From Schistocerca nitens (lineage: Eukaryota; Arthropoda; Insecta; Orthoptera; Acrididae): a stretch of 64,000 nt of DNA. The notes under the pieces are model-generated. The model had not been told where the DNA came from, ran no database searches, and saw nothing but the letters and a program-made list of their open reading frames with translations. Shown here piece by piece: positions 57,065 to 64,000 of this stretch. The position numbers and the translations under genes were made by a program. The DNA is taken from NCBI RefSeq assembly GCF_023898315.1, contig NC_064619.1, forward strand, positions 344,916,650 to 344,980,649, read 5' to 3'. Within the stretch, counting starts at the first letter, position 1. Each line of letters starts with the position of its first letter.

Positions 57065-57362
57065 GGAAGTAGAGTCATAAAATTGTTTAAAAATCACATG
57101 GATAAAGATTACAAATAGAAGACGAATGAGAGGAAATAAAAAATGAGAGGAAAGAAAAAACTTAACATAGTAGTTAAAAAGACGTGACAAAGGATTAGGA
57201 ATGAAAGATATGATATTTAAACTGATTAACTGATAGGAAACAACGGTCGCAGTAATATCCATAAAGACGAGGAAAAAAACTAGGTTGCACCCGACGGGAT
57301 TCGTATCTTCAACTTTAAGCGTATCAGCCACATAGCTTAAGCGCTACGCACCGACGCCATTT
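57065..57362 (-). mobile_element. SINE family G, minus copy
   Basis: On the minus strand the head reads cggtgcgtagcgcttaagct with gatacgaatcccgtcgg, and the tail has cctctcattttttatttc and atccatgtgatttttaa. It matches the plus copy at 56530-56830 in head and tail, so the two form an inverted pair, tail to tail. Confidence 0.65.
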
Positions 57363-58309
57363 TCAAATTACATGACATGAAGTACTGAAATTTTGTTTTG
57401 ATGATTAGACGAAAACTAGGGCTCACTAATCTAAATGACTGCAGATGTGATACCTGGAATCCTAACCTACATCACTGGATAGGGGGTTTCAGAAACTCAG
57501 TTCTACCCCTCGGGGCGGTTACAACGAGGTACCATTGCCATACTGCCATTCATTGATGATTGTGGCAGAGCATGAATGCCTTACAAAGACATTAGAATTT
57601 TCTTGAGCCTCTGACTCACCTCTATAGTAACTTATTTGGATATGAGGAGAGTGAGGAAAATAAAATACAACTTCACTGATACGCCAGCCTTGAGTAAACA
57701 TAAACCTCACAACCTCTTACCAGACAGCAATCAGTATACCTCGAAACAGACGTGAGCAGTACGAGTAGCTACTTAGCAGGAAACTGGTAGAGAAGTTACT
57801 AACGACGATAATATTAAGGGAAAGGTATTCGGTGTATTACTGGCGTCTTCCACAGATATTTAAAATATGTATGTAGCTCCATGAAATAATGAGTTGAAGG
57901 TCGAAAATTATAGGGAATTGTTTATTTATTGTCTAGTTGCTTAAAATTACTGATAACAACCGTTAGAAACCTGTTATGTCACTATAAAACTCTTATTTAA
58001 ATTACGAATTAAAAAATAATCATGGCATTGCTGGACTGTAGTTGGTTGAGCCACCTAGTAGGAAAGGGTTGTATTCCTCTGCATGCAATGGTCCTTCTCC
58101 CATGCAGTAAATTTCAGTTATGTCGTAAGTTATTTTCAGAGTGTCGCTGACAGTGTGCGGCAAGGTGTTTGTACAGCGCTTTGTCGTGTTTTTTGTTGTG
58201 TGGGGATGAGAGAAGGGAGGAGATGAAACCTGGTGCCGGTGCAGTGCCCACTTGTCTATAAAAGCACAAACGTCTGCGTCTGACGAACCGATCACCAACA
58301 GCAGTGGCA
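57363..58309. other. Unassigned sequence
   Basis: AT-rich, with no recognised coding or repeat feature. Confidence 0.5.
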
Positions 58310-58513
58310 TATGCCTTCATTCCATGAGACACGACGGAGAGGTTTCGGATTCAATCCAGGATATTGACCCAGAGTCTACTGATCAGAGGTTTTACGCCAT
58401 CAACTCTCCCCTCGTCACCCAAATTTCTTCTAAGACCAGGATTCGAACCGGCCATCTGCTATTCAAGCTTCTCCACGTAGGCCTGCCTTAGCGACCTCGG
58501 CTACGGGGGCCGG
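58310..58513 (-). mobile_element. SINE family E (tRNA-headed)
   Basis: On the minus strand it begins ccggcccccgtagccgaggt, contains the B box ggttcgaatcc and continues tggtcttagaagaaatttgg. The head is tRNA-like and differs from families A, C, D and F. The 3' limit is approximate and no target duplication was found. Confidence 0.75.
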
Positions 58514-59219
58514 TAATTACGAAGAGATCGCTAATAAAATGTATCATTTACTGTATCATAGTGAAATGTAGGGTGTTATGGTTATAAGCGCAGATAATGT
58601 GATCATTAGTAACTTAATATGTACTGTCTTCGGTGTGTTAGTTGTTTTTTCTCAGCGTGTAACAGCCTTCCTGCAAATGTGTCACATAATTTATTTCCTA
58701 AAGTTTTCTGCACCGTCGTAAATGCACCACTAGAAGGACTATACCTGTGATGTAGACAAACAGTTTTGCGTGCATGCGTCCTGCTGCCCAGGGGAAAATA
58801 AGCGTTAATGGCTTGCTCTTGTCACGTGTGCTTAGAGGTAATAACCGAACTTAAAAACATACTACTCCTAACAGCTATAATCATTAATCTGAAAATTACG
58901 CAAATACTGATGTAATATTGTTCAGTACACTGTCCTCAATCACCAATGAAAATATCTGCACTTATACACCTGCCACGTCTTGTATGAAAACAGAAACATT
59001 CGATAAGTGCTGTCGTTTGATTTAGAAATCATACGTGGGTGTGAAAATTGAAAGCATAATTCCTGGCGTATAAGCGACGTCCACGCAGTAACTACAGATA
59101 CAGATCGACCTAACAACTGCAAACAACAGATGCTCATTCAACCAGTTATTTGCAAGGAGGCATTGAGTAGTGGGCGTGCGCCCATAGTGTGACGACACCG
59201 TTATGTCACAAATCGCAAA
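58514..59219. other. Unassigned sequence
   Basis: No feature is recognised. Confidence 0.5.
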
Positions 59220-59500
59220 AGTTGCGGTATCTCTAAATCGAGTGCTCAAGACCATCATAAACAAGAAGAGAAAACTGTGTGCACAGTTTTTCCCCTCACA
59301 CCATGACTCGCGAGCAAACACAACGATGCTTGGACGCCTGCCGCGATTTGATTGAAAAGCAAACCGGCGACAAATCTTTTCTGAAAAAGATCGTCAAGGG
59401 TGATGACATTCAGTGTTATCGATACGAACCTACCACAAAACGACAAAGTACAGAAATTCACATGTAAGATCAACGCTCTCACGACGTAAGTGACATTCGA
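59220..59500 (+). pseudogene. Mariner transposase fragment (first catalytic block)
   Basis: LTREQTQRCLDACRDLIEKQTGDKSFLKKIVKGDDIQCYRYEPTTKRQSTE resembles the mariner block LLxxxxxDxxFLxxIVTGDETWCYxYxPETKxQS. The ETW after the first D reads DIQ. No terminal repeats are seen and the fragment ends before the second catalytic block. It lies beside, but is not part of, the element at 59607-60243. Confidence 0.75.
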
Positions 59501-59606
59501 TCCAATGTGACGGACGAACTAAATAAGATCCCAAAGAAGTACTTCTCTGACAATTCCACGCGGTTGTGGGGACGTTCTGTGCGTTGTACCCAATAGGGGA
59601 AAACTA

Positions 59607-60243
59607 CGGGGTGTTGAAAAAGTCTCTCCGCAGTGCCGTATGATTGTTAGCCGCGCGTGCCGTATGACTGTTCGCCTGCCTTGGTTTTTCAACGAAACAA
59701 CAAACGCATAACGATACTGGAACGATATTCTGTACTCATTCATAGGAGAACTTGTGTTAAGTGAAATACTGAACGGTTATTTTCAACAATATGGTGCAAC
59801 CGCGCATACAGCTCGCGCTTCAATGTCACTTATTGCTGATGTTTTTGCTGATCGCTTAATTTCACAGGGACTTTGGCCTCCACGATCGCCTGACCTAACA
59901 CCACCTGATTTTTTTTCTGGGGTGCAGAGAAAGCAACTGTCTATAAAAACCGTCCAAAATCCATCGATGGACTGAAAACCGCAATATTCACTTTCACTGC
60001 TTCTGTTACTGAAGAAATGTTACAGCTTGTGTTTGGAAACATGATTAGACGAATTGAATTATGTATTCAACAACAGGGGGTACACTTTCAACATTTAATG
60101 CGAAAATCTGTAAGTAAAAATGAATATTCAATAAATTAATAAGGTGTATTTCACTGAGTTTCATTTTGGTATATTCACTGCGGCATACGGCACGTGCGGC
60201 TAAACATCATACGGCACTGGTGAGAGACTTTTTGAACACCCCG
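59607..60243 (+). mobile_element. Tc1/mariner-type deletion element with DD39D-like spacing
   Basis: A 637-bp element with imperfect ~60-bp inverted ends (cggggtgttgaaaaagtctc on the left; complement of gagactttttgaacaccccg on the right) between TA dinucleotides (59605-59606, 60244-60245). The internal remnant LSEILNGYFQQYGATAHTARASM ... LWPPRSPDLTPPDFFSG keeps the second and third catalytic neighbourhoods. The usual QQD reads QQY, and 39 residues separate it from the final D. The first catalytic block and the DNA-binding part are missing. Confidence 0.82.
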
Positions 60244-60300
60244 TATGTACAAGACCGGCACTGGTGAGAGACTTTTTGAACACCCCGTATGTACAAGACC
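60213..60300. repeat. Exact 44-bp tandem duplication of the element's end
   Basis: The 44 bp at 60213-60256 (last 31 bp of the transposon plus 13 bp of flank) are repeated without change at 60257-60300. Confidence 0.95.
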
Positions 60301-60307
60301 TGAAGTA

Positions 60308-60946
60308 GGGCCGTTGCTAGGGGTTTTGCCGCCCTAGTCGAGAACTGAAAAATGACACCACCTCTTTTTTATTACCATCTGTCTTTCGAGTGTCCGACCG
60401 CCGCCCTCTCCCCTCCAACCCCCACTACCAACATACAACTGCGCAACAATGTAGATCTAATATTATACTTTTAATCATTAATCTAAAGTGACCAGACATC
60501 CTCAGTTTCTGGGGACGGTCCTCAGTTAAAATGAAGCATGACAAATTATCTGCAGAGACAAACAGAGGGGCTGACGGAGGTATGGTATCAAGTCGAAACA
60601 TGATCGTAAGCCAGCGCACGAGCCCGCTCCAGCGCTTGAGATAAATGAACCAATGTCACGTTTGGTTCCGTTTCGTACTCAGTAGCGGCTGATTTATTTT
60701 TGAGTTAGGCAGAGGCAATTTGTTTACTTTCGTCAAAGTAAGTAAGGACTTACTAACATACTGTTGCGTACACTTTTGAAAAAAATTAGGTGTTTTAATT
60801 TTTCCTCTTTCTTATTCTTTATCTTGATTTACTTAATCTTTCCCTGTTTGATTTGAAATTAATTTTTTCTGTCCTTTGTCGCCCCTAAAATTTCGCCGCC
60901 CTAGGCGGCCGCCTAGTCTTGCCTAACGGTAGAAACGGCCGGGTCC
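60308..60946. mobile_element. hAT-like MITE (tentative)
   Basis: The left end tagggccgttgctag and the right end ctaacggtagaaacggccgg are rough inverted copies beginning with the GGGCCGTT type of terminus seen in hAT elements. Just outside, acctgaag and tcctgaaa could be a worn 8-bp target duplication. The interior contains gccgccctag near both ends and no coding sequence. Confidence 0.5.
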
Positions 60947-61254
60947 TGAAACGCTAAAACCTCGATCTTAACTTTTGTCTATTCCTTTACTAATCCAGTC
61001 TCGGAACCTTTTGGACTGACGGGGCAAATCACCGGACGCTTTCGATTAAACCTTATTACACCGTCGTGCAACATCGACTACTATTTTCAACGCTACAAAG
61101 AAGACGGAAAGGTAATAATGATCCTGTTAGCAGCCCAAGACATAAGTATCACGTTTCCGACGAGATTGAAATCATCAAATAAAGACGCAAATTACTGTGT
61201 TTCCAGGTACAGTAAATTACAGGGGTGCAGCCAGACATAAACGGACTTGTATAC
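60947..61254. other. Unassigned sequence
   Basis: No recognised feature. Confidence 0.5.
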
Positions 61255-61490
61255 GTTTTGATGATTTAGCGGCGCATTCATTGTGTGCGCGAAAGCGGCG
61301 GCCGGTCGGAGCGGAAGCTCCCCTCTGCACCCGCTGGCAGCAGCTGTCAGCTGGTCGCTCCACCTGTTGCTGCCGGCAAGGGGACGGCAGCCAGCAGGTG
61401 CCTCGCCGGTCTTGCGCTCGGAGGCACCGGGGCCAAAACAACGGCGCTCCGTCCCCGCAGATCCAGAGGGACACTGGTTCTTAGCTCTCG
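61255..61490. other. Second GC-dense block
   Basis: A CpG-rich patch (aaagcggcggccggtcggag to ccgtccccgcagatcc) stands out from AT-rich flanks. All three plus frames are open for 70-110 codons, and the minus strand is open too, so coding cannot be inferred from openness. It could be an exon, an alternative promoter or a repeat. I found no convincing splice pair for a phase-0 exon. Confidence 0.35.
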
Positions 61491-61888
61491 GAATTTCTGA
61501 ATGGACACTCTCATCGTGTATTCAGTCCGTTGAAGTGCGCCAACGAAATTCCAAAAATTGTGCCTTCAACCTTTCTGTTGCCGGTTCTTTAATTTCGACT
61601 GCAGATAAAATCAAGTTTTGAGTTGATAAATCATGCTTCTTCGAGATGTATATTACATCTACTTAGCACAACGAAATGTAAAGCCTGTGTCTTCATTGTC
61701 ATGTGTAGGCTAATGAAATTGTTTGTTTTACCAGAAAAAACGATAGGCTGGTCTTAAAATAAATTTTGCGACCTTTTAAAGACAATATCGGCCTAAAGGT
61801 GACAGAGATTTACAATCTTTATTGTGACGGTGGCAGCAGTTGTGTTTGACAGTCCATACGGACAACTTCGGGCCGGAACATTAATGTC
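61491..61888. other. Unassigned sequence
   Basis: AT-rich, nothing recognised. Confidence 0.5.
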
Positions 61889-62092
61889 GCCGGACGGTGT
61901 GGCCGAGTGGTTCTAGGCACTTCAGTCTGGAACCGCGCGACCGCTACAGTCGCAGGTTCGAATCCTGCCACGGGCATGGATGTGTGTGATGTCCTTAGGA
62001 TGGTTAGATTTAAGTAGTTCTAAGTTCTAGGGGACTAATGACCTCAGATGTTAAGTCCCATAGTGCTCAGAGCCATTTGAAGCATTTTAACT
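61889..62092 (+). mobile_element. SINE family A, copy 9
   Basis: Full-length plus-strand copy from gccggacggtgtggccgagt to catttgaagcatttta. It is flanked by ttaatgtc at 61881-61888 and 62093-62100. Confidence 0.93.
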
Positions 62093-62100
62093 TTAATGTC

Positions 62101-62694
62101 ACCGTAAGTATTGATATGTTGACATATCAGTGCTGACTTTTTGATCAGCATCATCATCGTCCTCAAGGACGAGGCGTTTGACGTATTCAGAATCAGAATA
62201 GTACACCTTTTGCTGTTTAAGGGGCGTCCAACATTTTTCTTTTGCTGTTGGGTCCTATTATTAGGCATACGTTGGATATCCTCTTTCCACTTCAGTCTGT
62301 GTTTTTCAGTTAAAGTGTATACAATTAGTTCTTGACTAATATTCGCGTTTCTTTTTATGGTCCAGTAATGACAAAGGCAACGCTGTTACTTTGTGAAATT
62401 TAATTAACGTCTTTTTTTCTTTACGCTTCAATGTACGTTGTATTGTTCCACACAAATATTTGAAGCTGGCAAGTTATAGCTCCAGATCACCTGACTTGGG
62501 GAATTTGAAATAGCACCCGTCGTATTTAAATACTCTAACTAGTTCAATTACTTTTCCCTTCGTTGTTATTTCATACCCCACGCTCAAAACTGGTGGGAAA
62601 TGGCTGTCAGCATTTTTATACATTTAAAATACATGTATTTCTTTTCATGGCGTTTAAAAAATATACATTTGTTTGCAAAATAAAATAGATTTAT
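62101..62694. other. Unassigned sequence
   Basis: AT-rich, no recognised feature. Confidence 0.5.
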
Positions 62695-62840
62695 ACAGGA
62701 TATGTATTCGCAATTGCGAATGTGAATCACAATCGGCTGTATGTTGGAATTACGACAGTGAAAATTTGGGCCGGACCGATACTCGAATTCGGGTTTCACG
62801 CTTTACGCGAGCGGTCACCTTATCGCTTCGGCTATGAATA
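62695..62840 (-). mobile_element. SINE family D fragment, reverse
   Basis: On the minus strand: gaagcgataaggtgaccgct, then a worn B box (attcgagtatc), cggcccaaattttcactgtc and a tail with cgcaattgcgaatac. This matches the head-tail junction of the fragment at 13540-13690. A poly-G run lies beside it at about 62843-62860. Confidence 0.65.
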
Positions 62841-62861
62841 GTGGGGGGGGGGGGGGGGGGA

Positions 62862-63473
62862 GGAAGAGGAGCGAGGAGGGGGTGCACGTATCACGGCCAG
62901 ACCCAAGATTCCATGTGTCGTCGTCCACGTATCATAAACTGCACTGGTACGTATCTTTCCGTCCAGAAACGACATATTTATTGAGAGTCTAGGGCCTGGT
63001 ACTGCCGAAATACCAGAGCCTGTGTTTAAGGAGTACGATGCATGGTACTTCTTAATAACACAGACACTGATATTTCGTAAAGTACAGGTAGTGAGTTGTG
63101 TTGCTCCAAGGCTATAGGCAGGTACACTCCAAGGGGCGAGAGGTCACCGGTTGTCGATAACAATCTAGTAAACGAACACAAGAATATATTTAAACATATG
63201 AGACTTCCAACTTACGCTTCGAACTCTGTGATTAGCAAAGTAGCGGAAATTAGCCTCTGCGTTTACCTCAGCAGAGCACCGGTTATGCACTTAGCAATGC
63301 ATGGAAGAGTACACTTGATAAAGGAAGATCGCAGAGTAATACTTCACGTAACTTACCACGTGTTATAGGTGATGTCGGTGCAAACGACTCTGCACGGGCT
63401 TTACTCTGCACAGCGGCGCAGACGTAATCTATGGACACAGAAGGCACGAGCTAAGTATGAGCTATCTCCGTGA
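62862..63473. other. Unassigned sequence
   Basis: One 90-codon frame (63096-63368) has no recognisable domain. Nothing else is seen. Confidence 0.45.
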
Positions 63474-63484
63474 TGTAATATAGC

Positions 63485-63675
63485 TCAAATGGTTCAAATT
63501 GCTCTAGCTCTAGCACTCTGAGGTCATCAGTCCCCTAGACTTAGAACTACTTAAACCTAACAAACCTAAGGATAACTCACACATCCATGCCCGAGGCAGG
63601 ATTCGAACCTGCGACCGTTGCAGCAGCGCAGTTCCGGACTGAAGCGCCTAGAACCGCTCGGTCACAGCGGCCGGC
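63485..63675 (-). mobile_element. SINE family A, copy 10
   Basis: Reverse copy from tcaaatggttcaaattgctc to acagcggccggc, with a small internal change in the tail. It is flanked by tgtaatatagc at 63474-63484 and 63676-63686. Confidence 0.94.
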
Positions 63676-63683
63676 TGTAATAT

Positions 63684-63750
63684 AGCCAATCATATGTCAC
63701 CCTCTGGATATAAAAGAAGGTGTATCACCAGTTCCACGACAGTCAGACGA
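63684..63750 (+). promoter_or_regulatory. TATA-type promoter-like sequence
   Basis: gccaat (63685-63690) is followed by tataaaag (63708-63715) and then gtcaga (about 63742-63747), an initiator-like motif at roughly the right distance. No open frame of note follows before the window ends at 64000, so this is only a sequence resemblance. Confidence 0.3.
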
Positions 63751-64000
63751 TGATGGAGCAGTCATCGAAATTTTGGTATTTTATCCGAATCTGCCGCGCA
63801 AGTTAACCGAGAATTTTTTATGCATAGGTTGGATAGCTTGCATTATTAAAATTAGGTCAATACTTTTCAGCCTAATACATAAATAACGTTCATATCAATA
63901 AAATTTTGTTTGTATGTTGATGCACGTTGCGCAATAGTGTAAGTAAATAGTTCACTAGATGTGAGGAATAATTTGATCGGGTGGCTTTTTAAAGAAATAG
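63751..64000. other. Unassigned sequence to the window edge
   Basis: AT-rich, with aataaaa near 63898. No feature is recognised. Confidence 0.5.

Overview
This window looks like transposon-dense, mostly intergenic or intronic DNA from a large insect genome, most likely an orthopteran of the grasshopper/locust type. That is an inference. It rests on many SINEs with tRNA-like heads, Tc1 and mariner transposons, CR1/Jockey-, RTE-, I- and R1-type LINEs, and solo LTRs, all in the state expected of a very large genome. Almost every open reading frame that can be read is a transposon protein or a shadow of one.

Layout. 1-2.5 kb: the 3' part of a Tc1-like transposon, a compound repeat of tandem and inverted tRNA-like units, microsatellites and a SINE. 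2.6-5.4 kb: a decayed minus-strand LINE carrying a SINE and a GC-rich 477-bp element, each with a clear 13-bp target duplication. 8.6-9.9 kb: a complete mariner with an uninterrupted transposase. 10.5-12.3 kb: an old Tc1-like copy split by a SINE and a solo LTR. 13.7-16.4 kb: a nearly intact RTE-like LINE. 16.9-18.3 kb: a complete-length Tc1-like element of the same family as the first. 20-22.5 kb: a mariner-derived deletion element with an internal hairpin, then a long fold-back retroelement. 23-27 kb: an old plus-strand LINE and a second solo LTR. 28-31 kb and 38-39 kb: two copies of an unclassified repeat, one interrupted by a degenerate ~145-bp tandem array. 33-37 kb: remains of an LTR-element gag and a 5S-rRNA-derived SINE. 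39.4-41.9 kb: a LINE with an inverted 5' end and three nested SINEs. 42-51 kb: I-type and R1-type LINE remnants plus several Tc1/mariner relics.

The only good candidate for a host gene is a CpG-dense first exon at about 50.9-51.4 kb on the plus strand: an ATG in a strong context, 79 codons, and a GT splice donor. If it is real, the rest of the window (51.4-64 kb) would be its first intron. That stretch holds more SINEs, mariner relics, a hAT-like MITE and long AT-rich tracts in which I see no exon.

I found no multi-gene system, CRISPR array or defence-like cassette. The points most worth following up are structural: an apparently intact mariner, SINEs with exchanged tRNA heads, a 5S-headed SINE, fold-back insertions with target duplications, near-perfect hairpins, and the ~145-bp tandem array.
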